NCBI GenBank assembly: GCA_025210675.1
Contig: JAOARU010000064.1
Location: 1 to 64,000, forward strand
DNA length: 64,000 nucleotides
DNA from: Candidatus Altimarinota bacterium
Lineage (GTDB): Bacteria; Patescibacteriota; Gracilibacteria; CAIRYL01; GCA-016699755
Reading direction: 5' to 3'
Below the pieces are notes generated by a model, which saw only the letters and a list, made by a program, of their open reading frames with translations, made no database searches and had not been told where the DNA came from. The position numbers and the translations under genes are program-made. Positions 1 to 8,734 of this stretch are shown here, piece by piece; the stretch's first letter is position 1, and each line of letters begins with the position of its first letter.

Positions 1-388
1 CAACCGTCCCGGTTGACGTAGCGAAGGACGATTCTGCCTCTGGCCCCCATCTCTCAGCGAGAAAAGACGGTGCTAAGCGGAATGAATGAGCGAAGCGAAT
101 GAATGGAGCGGTGCAAGATTTTTGCAGAAAACTTGGAATTTTTAATTCCTAGTTTTTAAGAAAATCTAGACTTTTCCCTAAGTTAGCTCTCAGCGAGGAT
201 TGTGACCGGAGACGAAGCAATCGAACAAAACCCATACCAAACTTACAAAGGGTTATTTTAAATAATGACAGGACTAAAAAGTGAGTAAATAGTTTGCTTA
301 TGATATTACTTAGGGGATTTTTCAAAAACAAACTCAACCCGAGACACTTTTCTTACCAAGGAAGACTACAAAAAAACATTTTACATAA
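1..388. other. Gene-free region with short decayed repeats
   Basis: I see no convincing gene here. The first 230 bases are more GC-rich than the surroundings. They hold two copies of the 9-mer TCTCAGCGA (52-60 and 188-196) and a short imperfect tandem repeat around GCGGAATGAATGAGCG (77-92 and 95-110). A third TCTCAGCGA copy lies at 31156 behind tRNA-Ser. A 62-codon minus-strand open frame at 149-337 has no recognisable domain and no clear start signal, so I do not call it. No terminator hairpin is obvious downstream of the surface-protein gene that ends at 389. Confidence 0.5.
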
Positions 389-3070
389 TTAAGACTCCCT
401 ACTCAACAAAATATTTGCATATATTATACCAAGATCATCAACAGAAATTCCTATGCCCACATTTTCCCACTGATCTTCCAGGAGTGAATTATCATAAGCA
501 TCATCACCTGAACCAATTTTTTCATCTTTTAATCCACCTAAAAAATCATAAAAACTAGTATTGTTCATGAGCATACCACTCGAAACTCCTTCTATACCTG
601 CATCATCTATGTATTCCTGCAATTTTTTGCCATCAGGTGCAACAAAATCCAAAAATTCTTCTTTTGCCATCTTGCTGGACCACACTTGAGCTACTGCATT
701 TAATTTTGCATTTGGCAATAATGGTTTTTCACGTTTTCCATTAATTGCTTCGAGAATTTGATCCCTGTAAGTCTCAAGTTCATTTTCTTCAAATACCTCT
801 TCACTAAATATCTCAACAAGTAATATTTCTCCTGATTCACGCTTTGCAAGCCCTATTCCAAGCCTGCTCCATTTTGGGTTTAGTATATTTTTCATATGAA
901 TAGGACTTGCCATTAGACCCTCATGAGCAAGGTATAAATTTGAATCCATTGATATATTTTCCCCCACACTTGCTTTAATACCGTACTCAACAGTGTAATC
1001 TTTTGCGAATTTGCCTCTTTTATCCTGATGAGCAAAATAATTTTCATCTCGCATATCTTCCGCTCTAAACTGAGCCAAATTACCCAATTTTTCATCAATT
1101 TCAAGCTCATTTAGCCCTTTTGTCTTACGTTCTTTGTTAATATAAGTCAGTATCACCTTTGCATCTCTTTTTATATCAACTACCTCCAGTGCTTCATTAT
1201 GTCCCATCTCTCTATGATTAGGATTAAATGGAACAAAGCCTTTTGTATAAATAGGTGCATTTATCAGGGCAATTCCTGTGTCTAAATTTATTTCAACTAT
1301 ATAAGCACCCATTTTCTCAGGAGTAAATAAAAGCTCAAACTTACCATCTTCAATACTTAAATCTATTTCTGTGATTTCTCCGTCAGGATCTACGATTACT
1401 GCTTTTTCTTTGAGTTTTTTTGTAGTTTCACCTGACACTTTTATTTTTTTGCCAAGTTCATAAAATGCTGGCAATTGCAACTTTTCAATGCTCTCATCAA
1501 CTTGTCTTATATGCCTGTCGAGTGCGTAAAATTTAATACTTTGTCCTTTTTTGAAACGCTTTAATTGACCAAGTGAAGAATTATTTAAAAGCGGTGCTCC
1601 ATATATATCAAGATTGACTATACCTTCTGAAAATTCTCTAAAAAAATCAGCGGGTGGATGAAATTTATTTTGACTATTTACATAAACAATTACTTGCTTT
1701 TCACCATTTGTAAAAACTAATTTAAACAACTTATTCCATTCATCATTCCAAGAAAAATAAGCATCTCCTGCTATATTTTCTATTATCAAATCACTTGGCA
1801 TGCTTTCTGATTGCTCATCAAAATTTGGATCACAAATTGGCTCTATGACCTGAATTTTTTTAAAAAAACTACTGCCCTCTTGTCCTTTTATAATTCCTAT
1901 TTCAAATTTTCCTTTTTCTGGAAAATACAAATCTATACTAAATTTACCTTCTGAGTCTGTTTTTTTATTAAAATACCTTCCAGATAAAAACACTGTAATA
2001 TTTGATTCTGTTCTGCTATCTAATTGCCCCTCAAGCTTATAGACTTCATTTAAACGAAATGCCGTCGGGAGTGGCTGATCCAATGTGATATTTTTATAAA
2101 AATCCTTTGCAATAAAATCATCTAAGACACCCTTGAAGCAAACTTTTGAATCAGGTGAGCCAAGTGGGGTTTTTTTTGAAATTTCTTTTATTTGAACATT
2201 TAAGACACCTCTATCTAATGAATCAAGTTTTTTAAATGCTTTTTTGGTTAGATCTATTATATTACCCTCTGCATAAGGACCCCTGTCATTTACCCTAACC
2301 ACAACTGATGTGTTTTTTTCTGGGTATTCCACCAATACACGTGTATCAAATGGCAATGTCTGATGAGCACATGTGTAATCATCATGAGAAAATATCTCTC
2401 CATTGGCTGTTTTGCGTCCCACAAACATATCAGCTAAATAAGTCGCTCCTCCTTCATCAGGATGATGATTATTTTTATAATCTTCAACCCGATAAATAAT
2501 CTCTGCAAATTCTCCACGTGTTATTTCAGCATTTGGATTGATATAACTAGGCTCGTCAAATATGCTGTTGTCTTTTGCAAATGCAAAATAAGGAGCAAAC
2601 CACTCGTCTTTTTTAACATCAAGATAGGGATTTTTTTTGGCTTCTTTTATATCAATTCCATTTATTAGAAGTGCCATTTTGATAGCCTCTGCCTTGTTAA
2701 GTGTTCTTGCTGGTTCAAATTTGCCTTCTTTTGTACCTTTTACTACACCCAAATTCATCGCAGTCTTTACATAAGGAGCAAACCACTCGTCTTTTTTAAC
2801 ATCTGGAAACGGATTTGTCTTTGGAATAGAATCAGCCTTCATAAATGCTCCAAGAATCAACATCTTTACTGATTCTGCCCTATTTAAATCCTGATCAGGA
2901 CGAAATGTCCCATCACTAAAACCATTAACTATGCCATCTTCTGTTAATGATATGATACTGATAAAATTATCGTGATTGGGCATCACATCACTATAAAAAA
3001 TAGCCCCAGCATTTTGTACTCCTAAGCAGAGAAATAATCCTACACAGGCTAGTGTTTTGTATTTTGCCAT
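389..3070 (-). CDS. SLH-anchored surface protein with RlpA-like and CAP domains
   Basis: This 893-residue exported protein probably acts at the cell surface. A signal peptide (about 1-23) is followed by three S-layer homology repeats (about 27-75, 88-135, 148-195), which in other bacteria bind wall polymer. An RlpA-like double-psi beta-barrel follows (about 208-297) with the family signatures TANGE, AH and VRVNDRGPY; RlpA proteins cleave peptidoglycan glycan strands. The middle is beta-rich and unassigned. A CAP/SCP domain (roughly 640-760) contains RAEDM and HMKNILNP, and a more divergent CAP-like copy fills the C-terminus. SLH repeats 2 and 3 share an identical 33-bp DNA segment encoding VKKDEWFAPY. 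The gene is monocistronic and divergent from pilT. Substrate and catalysis are inferred; the domain calls are firm for SLH, RlpA and the first CAP. Confidence 0.85.
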   Translation of the reverse strand: MAKYKTLACVGLFLCLGVQNAGAIFYSDVMPNHDNFISIISLTEDGIVNGFSDGTFRPDQDLNRAESVKMLILGAFMKADSIPKTNPFPDVKKDEWFAPYVKTAMNLGVVKGTKEGKFEPARTLNKAEAIKMALLINGIDIKEAKKNPYLDVKKDEWFAPYFAFAKDNSIFDEPSYINPNAEITRGEFAEIIYRVEDYKNNHHPDEGGATYLADMFVGRKTANGEIFSHDDYTCAHQTLPFDTRVLVEYPEKNTSVVVRVNDRGPYAEGNIIDLTKKAFKKLDSLDRGVLNVQIKEISKKTPLGSPDSKVCFKGVLDDFIAKDFYKNITLDQPLPTAFRLNEVYKLEGQLDSRTESNITVFLSGRYFNKKTDSEGKFSIDLYFPEKGKFEIGIIKGQEGSSFFKKIQVIEPICDPNFDEQSESMPSDLIIENIAGDAYFSWNDEWNKLFKLVFTNGEKQVIVYVNSQNKFHPPADFFREFSEGIVNLDIYGAPLLNNSSLGQLKRFKKGQSIKFYALDRHIRQVDESIEKLQLPAFYELGKKIKVSGETTKKLKEKAVIVDPDGEITEIDLSIEDGKFELLFTPEKMGAYIVEINLDTGIALINAPIYTKGFVPFNPNHREMGHNEALEVVDIKRDAKVILTYINKERKTKGLNELEIDEKLGNLAQFRAEDMRDENYFAHQDKRGKFAKDYTVEYGIKASVGENISMDSNLYLAHEGLMASPIHMKNILNPKWSRLGIGLAKRESGEILLVEIFSEEVFEENELETYRDQILEAINGKREKPLLPNAKLNAVAQVWSSKMAKEEFLDFVAPDGKKLQEYIDDAGIEGVSSGMLMNNTSFYDFLGGLKDEKIGSGDDAYDNSLLEDQWENVGIGISVDDLGIIYANILLSRES

Positions 3071-3081
3071 ATTTTTTAATC

Positions 3082-3110
3082 TTGTAAAAAACGTGTTTAT
3101 AGTTTATAAT
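3082..3110 (+). promoter_or_regulatory. Sigma-70-type promoter of pilT
   Basis: TTGTAA (3082-3087) and TATAAT (3105-3110) are separated by 17 bp. Transcription would start near 3117, leaving a leader of about 22 nt made almost only of A and T (AAAAATAAAAATAAAAATT) before the ATG at 3139. No Shine-Dalgarno sequence is present. The same 68-bp gap must also hold the promoter of the divergent surface-protein gene. Confidence 0.6.
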
Positions 3111-3138
3111 AAATAGGTAAAAAATAAAAATAAAAATT

Positions 3139-4218
3139 ATGGATTTTGATATTTTTCAAATACTTACCGAGGCAAATGAGGTTGGTGCTTCTGATATTCA
3201 TATCAGTACGCATGAAATGCCTGCTTTTCGTGTAAGTGGCTCTACAAAGTTACAGGAAAAATACCCTGTGCTTACTTATGAAATGGCTCGAGAGCTCATA
3301 GAGCAAACAATGGACGATGAACAAAAAAAGTGCTTTGACGATGAAAAAGACTTAGATTATGCCATCGAGATTCCAAACGTAGCTCGTTTTCGTGTTAATT
3401 CATTTTTTACCACAAAGGGTGTAAATGCTGTTTTTCGTATTATCCCTTCTGAAATTATCCCTTTTGAAAATCTTGGTCTTCCAGAATCCCTGCGAAAGAT
3501 TATGAATCTCAAAAAAGGACTAGTTTTGGTCACAGGCCCAACAGGTAGTGGCAAATCAACAACTCTTGCTGCTATTATTGATCTATTCAACAAGACCAAG
3601 CAAGGTCATATTTTAACAATCGAAGATCCGGTTGAATTTGTACATCAACCAAAACAATGCCTAATTACTCACAGAGAAGTAGGCAAACATTCAAAATCAT
3701 TTTCCTCTGCACTTAGAGGAACAACACGTCAAGATCCAGATATCGTATTAGTGGGAGAAATGCGTGATCTTGAAACTATCTCTCTTGCCTTAACAGCAGC
3801 AGAATCAGGTGCTCTTGTTTTCGGAACATTGCACACATCTTCAGCAGCTAAAACCATAAATCGTATTGTTGATGTTTTTTCTGCCGAAGAACAAGAGCAA
3901 ATCCGCTCAATGTTGGCTGATTCTGTTCAGTATATTGTTGCTCAAGCCCTATTAAAAAAGAAAGGCGGGGGCAGAGTTGGTGCTTACGAAGTATTGATAG
4001 GTACTGACGCTATTAGAAACCAGATTCGCAAAAACGAAATTCACCAAATTCCACTTTCTATTCAAAGTGGTAAAGATATCGGCATGCAAACAATGGATCA
4101 ATGCCTAATTGACCTAATTAGATCGGACAAGGCGGAATATAAGGAGGCTATTGTACACGCCATAAACAAAGATCTTTTTGATCAATTTAAACCCCAAGAA
4201 GCCAATTCTCTAATTTAA
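3139..4218 (+). CDS. pilT: Type IV pilus retraction-type ATPase (PilT family)
   Basis: This 359-residue secretion-superfamily hexameric ATPase would power type IV pilus retraction at the inner face of the membrane. The N-terminal PAS-like region has the typical ASDIHIS motif. Walker A is GPTGSGKST (133-141), Walker B lies in DPDIVLVGEMRD (199-210), the His box is GTLHT (229-233), and the C-terminal AIRNQIR matches the PilT hallmark AIRNLIRE. Length is normal for PilT. A second PilT-like gene follows after 10 bp, so the two are probably cotranscribed from the promoter at 3082. No pilB, pilC or pilin gene is in the window. Confidence 0.92.
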   Translation: MDFDIFQILTEANEVGASDIHISTHEMPAFRVSGSTKLQEKYPVLTYEMARELIEQTMDDEQKKCFDDEKDLDYAIEIPNVARFRVNSFFTTKGVNAVFRIIPSEIIPFENLGLPESLRKIMNLKKGLVLVTGPTGSGKSTTLAAIIDLFNKTKQGHILTIEDPVEFVHQPKQCLITHREVGKHSKSFSSALRGTTRQDPDIVLVGEMRDLETISLALTAAESGALVFGTLHTSSAAKTINRIVDVFSAEEQEQIRSMLADSVQYIVAQALLKKKGGGRVGAYEVLIGTDAIRNQIRKNEIHQIPLSIQSGKDIGMQTMDQCLIDLIRSDKAEYKEAIVHAINKDLFDQFKPQEANSLI

Positions 4219-4228
4219 AAAATGCACA

Positions 4229-5680
4229 ATGGCAAAAAATATATATTTTCACATATTTGGTAACAGACAAAAAAAAGATGATACTCATTCACCTTTTATA
4301 GATCAGGCACAAATCTCAACTCAACAAACTGACAACCTTCAGACCAACATTCCAACAGATACCCCTGAATCTACCACACCCACAGAAGGAGGCATAAGCT
4401 TTTCAGAGCCTACGCCTGCAGAACCTACGCCTACAGAACCACAATTTAATACTCCTGAGCCACAAATCAATGAGCCTCAGGGTATCAGTTTCAATCAACC
4501 TGAACCAGCTCAGGAATCAGGAGGCATATCATTTAATGAGCCTATTGCTCAAACAGAAGCACAAATCAATGAGCCCCCACAAGCGATACCTCAAGTTTCA
4601 GCTGAAATCCAAGAGGGATCAGGCATTATTGAACTTGAAGAAATTATTAAATACGCCAAAGATCACAATGCATCTGATATTCATATTTCTACCGGAGTCA
4701 TGCCAAAAATGCGTAGATTTGGTGAAGTATACGACATGAAAGGCTGGAAACCTTTAAATGAAGAAGAGGCACTAAAAATAATCTATGCGACAATGGACAA
4801 AGAAGTTCGTAAAGAATTTGACGAAACAGGTGATGCTGATTTTAGCTTTCATTGTCCTACAACAGGACAGAGATTGAGATGTAATGCACTTCAAAACCTT
4901 AGAGGTCCTGCAGCAGTATACAGAATGATATCAGACCACATTATGAGTTTTGATGAATTATGCCTACCAAAAAGCATCGCTAGCATTAAAGACTACAAAA
5001 AAGGCCTAGTATTAGTAACTGGCCCTGCTGGCTGTGGTAAATCAACAACTCTAGCAACATTGATAGACATGGTAAATGAGCATGACGAAGGGCATATCTT
5101 AACCATCGAAGACCCAGTAGAAATCCTGCATAAATCAAAAATATCAATAGTTAACCACAGGGAAGTTCGTAGCAATACAAACTCATTTGCAAGAGCTCTT
5201 AAATCAGCACTAAGGGAAGATCCCGACAGTATCATGATCGGAGAAATGCGTGATCTTGAGACCATCTCTCTTGCCCTAACAGCTGCCGAAACTGGACACT
5301 TAGTATTTGGAACACTCCATACAGCAAGTGCTCACAAAACCATAACACGTATCATTGACGCCTTTCCTCCTGGTGAGCAAGGGCAAATCAGAGCCATGAT
5401 CTCTGAATCAATACGTTGTGTTATCTCGCAAGTTTTATGCAAAAGAAAAGACGGCACAGGACAAGTTGCTGCATTTGAAATAATGTTTGGAACATCAGCT
5501 ATTAAAAACTTAATCCGTACAGATAAGGTTTTTCAAATTCCATCAAGCATTGAAATAGGCACAAGAGAAGGTATGCAAAGCCTAGATCAAGCCCTCACAA
5601 AACTAGTAAGAGATAATATTATAGACAAAGAAGAAGCCAAGAAATACGCCAGAAGCCCAGAAGACTTTAACAATTTATAA
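4229..5680 (+). CDS. PilT-like ATPase with Pro/Glu/Thr-rich N-terminal extension
   Basis: This is a paralogue of the preceding PilT. Residues about 1-130 are a low-complexity Pro/Glu/Gln/Thr region with three GISF(S/N)(E/Q)P repeats; a PilT core follows (ASDIHIS, Walker A GPAGCGKST near 265, GEMRDLETISLALTAAE, GTLHT, AIKNLIR). The Walker A loop has Ala and Cys in place of the Thr and Ser seen in the first copy. The extension is probably disordered and may bind a partner or membrane-complex component (inference). It is the second gene of a two-gene operon and ends 26 bp from a convergent gene. It could be a PilU-like accessory motor. Confidence 0.85.
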   Translation: MAKNIYFHIFGNRQKKDDTHSPFIDQAQISTQQTDNLQTNIPTDTPESTTPTEGGISFSEPTPAEPTPTEPQFNTPEPQINEPQGISFNQPEPAQESGGISFNEPIAQTEAQINEPPQAIPQVSAEIQEGSGIIELEEIIKYAKDHNASDIHISTGVMPKMRRFGEVYDMKGWKPLNEEEALKIIYATMDKEVRKEFDETGDADFSFHCPTTGQRLRCNALQNLRGPAAVYRMISDHIMSFDELCLPKSIASIKDYKKGLVLVTGPAGCGKSTTLATLIDMVNEHDEGHILTIEDPVEILHKSKISIVNHREVRSNTNSFARALKSALREDPDSIMIGEMRDLETISLALTAAETGHLVFGTLHTASAHKTITRIIDAFPPGEQGQIRAMISESIRCVISQVLCKRKDGTGQVAAFEIMFGTSAIKNLIRTDKVFQIPSSIEIGTREGMQSLDQALTKLVRDNIIDKEEAKKYARSPEDFNNL

Positions 5681-5706
5681 AAAACAACCAATAAAAGCCT
5701 GTATTT

Positions 5707-6963
5707 TTAAATCATAGGCCTAAGATCAATAAAAAATTCTTTATCACCAACCTTAAACCTAAAAGACTTTGAAACTATCAAGGCGTCTCTGTTTTTTGGG
5801 ATTTTGATCCTTTTTTTATCAGAAATAAAAACTCTTTGCTTTTTTCTGATCATAGAACCATATTCATTCATACATGAATACTCTATCATTAAAAATAAAT
5901 CAGGACTTACTCTATTGGTACTAATAATTATTTCGTCATAATCACTATTTGTCCTATCAAGACTCCAATGTATATGTGTTTTTTGCAACTCAATAGCAAC
6001 ACTATCAAATGTCTCGGCTGTAACTTGACGAGACAACAAGGCCTCTAAGGCAAGCTCTGGATCAGAAAATAATCGTGGATTGGACTCTATTTTTTTCCTA
6101 AGGATATGCTCTCTTACAAAGAGAGACTTTGCAATAACATTAGCTACTCTAACAGTAGCAATATTTACACCCGCAACAACAACCAATCCTGCAGCAACTA
6201 TGGATAATATTTTTTTATATATAGCACCTCTTGTCTGACTTATATCAACACTTAACCCTTCAGTAACAGGCTCTTGATTTTCCATAACATGAACCCTTGC
6301 TATTAAGACCCTGATTTGATTTATCGCACCTGATATATCCACACTATTAAGCTCTTGTTTGTTTTTTAAAGCCTCCTCGTCAATTCCATCTCTAAGAATA
6401 CCCTCTAGTTCATCAAGGAGCTTTTCTGCTCTTTGTTTTAATTTGTTGTTATTTTCTACAAGTTTATTAATCTTGGCTTGTAGATTTTTATCTTCTGTCT
6501 TATTTTCAAGCTCAGCAATCAAATCACCCCTAAAAGACTCTTGCTTAAGATAAGCTTTTTTTAAATTAAAAATTTTATTTTTAATTTCACAAAAATATTT
6601 CAACAAACAAGTAGTTTCAGAGCCATTTGCAAGCTGATCCTCAGCCTCATTACTAACAAAGCTTATCTCATCTTCTCCAGCAATACTTAGTCCTCCTACC
6701 TTTGTATTCCAAATTTCACGAACTTTATTTCTAAATTCATTACCAACTTCTGAAATTATAGAATCAACTCCAATCTCAGGAGCTTGTAGTTGATTAATTG
6801 TTTTTTGTGGGTCTTCTTTATTTAAAGTAATCTCAGTGATAGAATCCATATCAGCAATAGCCTTTAAAAAAATAAAACTTTCTGTTTTAAAAAAAGCAAT
6901 TAAGTTATCTAAAACCTCTCCATAGCGCTGTCTTTCCAAACTGTCTAAGCTTTGTTTTTCCAT
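5707..6963 (-). CDS. Unknown coiled-coil single-TM protein
   Basis: I do not recognise this 418-residue protein. Residues 1-230 are strongly alpha-helical with coiled-coil stretches (about 140-195). A hydrophobic membrane segment lies at about 251-275 and is flanked by Arg/Lys. The C-terminal 130 residues look mixed alpha/beta and soluble. There is no signal peptide, so the N-terminal half is probably cytoplasmic and the C-terminal domain outside, or the reverse if inserted the other way. It stands alone on the minus strand between the convergent pilT-like gene and a divergent yjdF-like gene. A link to pilus motors is only positional. Confidence 0.6.
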   Translation of the reverse strand: MEKQSLDSLERQRYGEVLDNLIAFFKTESFIFLKAIADMDSITEITLNKEDPQKTINQLQAPEIGVDSIISEVGNEFRNKVREIWNTKVGGLSIAGEDEISFVSNEAEDQLANGSETTCLLKYFCEIKNKIFNLKKAYLKQESFRGDLIAELENKTEDKNLQAKINKLVENNNKLKQRAEKLLDELEGILRDGIDEEALKNKQELNSVDISGAINQIRVLIARVHVMENQEPVTEGLSVDISQTRGAIYKKILSIVAAGLVVVAGVNIATVRVANVIAKSLFVREHILRKKIESNPRLFSDPELALEALLSRQVTAETFDSVAIELQKTHIHWSLDRTNSDYDEIIISTNRVSPDLFLMIEYSCMNEYGSMIRKKQRVFISDKKRIKIPKNRDALIVSKSFRFKVGDKEFFIDLRPMI

Positions 6964-7014
6964 AAACTAACAATAGGATTCAGATATTAACATAAATTTA
7001 TTTTTTATCAAAAC

Positions 7015-7611
7015 ATGAAAAAACTAAATCTACCAATTATCTTGGCAATAATTTATTTAATTTTTTGGACTATTTTGGCTATAAATCCAGTCAATCGTGA
7101 TGTGTGGTGGGCAGAAAACCTGCCTCTTGTTGGAGTATTTTTACTACTTATCTTTACTTATAAAAAATTTCGATTTTCTAATCTGTCGTATATCTTTATG
7201 GCATTTTGGCTTTTTTGGCATACGATTGGGGGACACTATACATTTGCAAATGTTCCATTTGATTTTGTAAATGATTTATTTGGATTTTCTAGAAATCATT
7301 TTGATCGCTTTGGGCATTTTTTTATTGGATTTTATGCCTATCCAATGGCTGAAATTTTATTTAGAAAAAATCTTTGCTCAAAGGGCTTAGCAATGCTTTT
7401 TGGATTATTTTTTATGATGTCAGTAGCTTGTGCTTATGAGATAATAGAATGGCTTTATGCAGCCATAGAAGGTGGTAATGCAGGTATAGAATTCCTAGGA
7501 AGTCAAGGTGATATCTGGGACGCCCAAAAAGACATGGCAATGGACACATTTGGAGCAATTTTTTCTCTCATTTGTTTTTATTTTTTACAAAAAAAGCCTC
7601 ATAAATTATAA
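7015..7611 (+). CDS. YjdF-like (DUF2238) membrane protein
   Basis: This 198-residue integral membrane protein has about five to six hydrophobic helices. It carries the DUF2238/YjdF signatures DRFGHFFIGF, AYEIIEW and GDIWDAQKDMAMDTFGA, with acidic and His residues inside or near membrane helices. The biochemical role of the family is not established. RidA follows 24 bp downstream, and the 22 bases across the two start codons (7000-7021 and 7621-7642) are identical, which suggests a duplicated translation-start region. Confidence 0.8.
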   Translation: MKKLNLPIILAIIYLIFWTILAINPVNRDVWWAENLPLVGVFLLLIFTYKKFRFSNLSYIFMAFWLFWHTIGGHYTFANVPFDFVNDLFGFSRNHFDRFGHFFIGFYAYPMAEILFRKNLCSKGLAMLFGLFFMMSVACAYEIIEWLYAAIEGGNAGIEFLGSQGDIWDAQKDMAMDTFGAIFSLICFYFLQKKPHKL

Positions 7612-7635
7612 TTTAATTTGATTTTTTATCAAAAC

Positions 7636-8013
7636 ATGAAAATTATAAATGCAGAAAAAGCACCAAAAGCAATAGGGCCCTACTCTCAGGCTATCATCGC
7701 AAATAATATGCTATTTGCATCAGGCCAAATCGCACTAAACCCAGAGACTATGAAGATCACAGGCGAAAATGTAAAAGCACAAGCAAAACTTGTTCTTCAA
7801 AATATCCAAGCCATCTTAAATGAGGCAGGACTCACAAAAGAAAACATTGTAAAAACAACAATTTTTCTTAACGATATGGGCGATTTTGCTCAAGTAAACG
7901 AGGTTTACAGTGAGTATTTTCAGGACCACAAGCCCGCTCGTTCAACAATCGAGGTTGCTCGCCTTCCGTTAGATGCCCTTGTTGAGATTGAAATCGTTTG
8001 TGTAATTTCTTAA
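7636..8013 (+). CDS. ridA: RidA family enamine/imine deaminase
   Basis: This 125-residue cytosolic protein of the YjgF/YER057c/UK114 family hydrolyses reactive enamines and imines released by PLP enzymes. It has the expected KAPKAIGPYSQAI start, SGQIALNP, the Arg-containing PARSTIEVARLP motif and the terminal VEIEIVCV strand. I chose ATG 7636 over an upstream TTG at 7618 because it gives the canonical family N-terminus. Its last 146 bp overlap, in antisense, the end of the putative anti-sigma gene. Confidence 0.93.
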   Translation: MKIINAEKAPKAIGPYSQAIIANNMLFASGQIALNPETMKITGENVKAQAKLVLQNIQAILNEAGLTKENIVKTTIFLNDMGDFAQVNEVYSEYFQDHKPARSTIEVARLPLDALVEIEIVCVIS

Positions 8014-8734
8014 TCATCTTTTTTTTGTGCATCATACAATTTGGACAATCATGTTTCTGCCAAGGTGCAATAATCTTGGCGGAAAATTTGTCGTCTTCCA
8101 TTTTTTTACCAATTACTCTAATCATTTGCCCCTCTTGAACAGGTTTTATAAATGTAGCCTTTTTAATATTTACCTCCCATTCTTTTTGAGACAAGTCCAA
8201 TAAGATCAAAAATTGATCATTTACTTTAACAACCTCTCCAGCTATAAACCCCCTATCTCCCCTGAGATAAATCATCATCTTAAAATGCTCTGCGCCTTTG
8301 TAGTGTTCTATTTTTTCCTCAAAAATATTATCCAACCTTTCACCTGATCCTAAATAATAAGCACCTGCACCAAAAGCAAAATTTAAAACCAAAACCAAAG
8401 TAAAGACGCTAACAAATGAGTATTTATAAGCTTTTTTGGTATGCTTTATGCCATAAAGTCCAAGCATCAACACAAGCAGCATAAAACCAATCCAAAAAAA
8501 AGGTGTGATTAATATTAAAGCCTCCATAGCACTAGTTCTATTTTCCCAAAGTAATAAAAAATCAGCCTCGACGATCACATAAAGCATGACTGAAAAAGCA
8601 ATCGCACCAAACAAAGATCCAAGTAGAAACAGGGCCCAAAAAGCTATATTTTTGAGTATAAATAGCCACTTAGACTTAGGTTTTAAGTCTTTCTTTTTAA
8701 TCTTTGCCAATACTTGATCTGAAATCTTATTCAT
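7868..8734 (-). CDS. Three-TM putative anti-sigma/sensor protein
   Basis: This 288-residue membrane protein is encoded directly after an ECF sigma factor, with start and stop overlapping by 8 bp. That arrangement and its layout suggest an anti-sigma factor (inference). About 27 basic N-terminal residues precede three TM helices (about 28-52, 72-97, 107-130). With the N-terminus inside, the following 120-residue beta-rich domain would be outside. Near its end lies HDCPNCMMH, a Cys/Met/His cluster suited to metal or thiol sensing. The final 48 residues are read from the strand opposite ridA. I see no zinc anti-sigma motif (HxxxCxxC) in the N-terminus. It could alternatively be a general membrane stress protein. 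Confidence 0.65.
   Translation of the reverse strand: MNKISDQVLAKIKKKDLKPKSKWLFILKNIAFWALFLLGSLFGAIAFSVMLYVIVEADFLLLWENRTSAMEALILITPFFWIGFMLLVLMLGLYGIKHTKKAYKYSFVSVFTLVLVLNFAFGAGAYYLGSGERLDNIFEEKIEHYKGAEHFKMMIYLRGDRGFIAGEVVKVNDQFLILLDLSQKEWEVNIKKATFIKPVQEGQMIRVIGKKMEDDKFSAKIIAPWQKHDCPNCMMHKKKMIKKLHKRFQSQQGHLTEGEQPRLLNERACGPENTHCKPRLLEQNRPYR

Noticed and set aside
149-337. 62-codon minus-strand open frame near the window start
   Set aside because: No domain, no clear start signal, overlaps repeat-like sequence (TCTCAGCGA element); most likely non-coding.
4370-4600. Short direct repeats that look array-like
   Set aside because: They are in-frame codons of the GISF(S/N)(E/Q)P protein repeats in the PilT-like gene; spacing is irregular and there are no CRISPR spacers.
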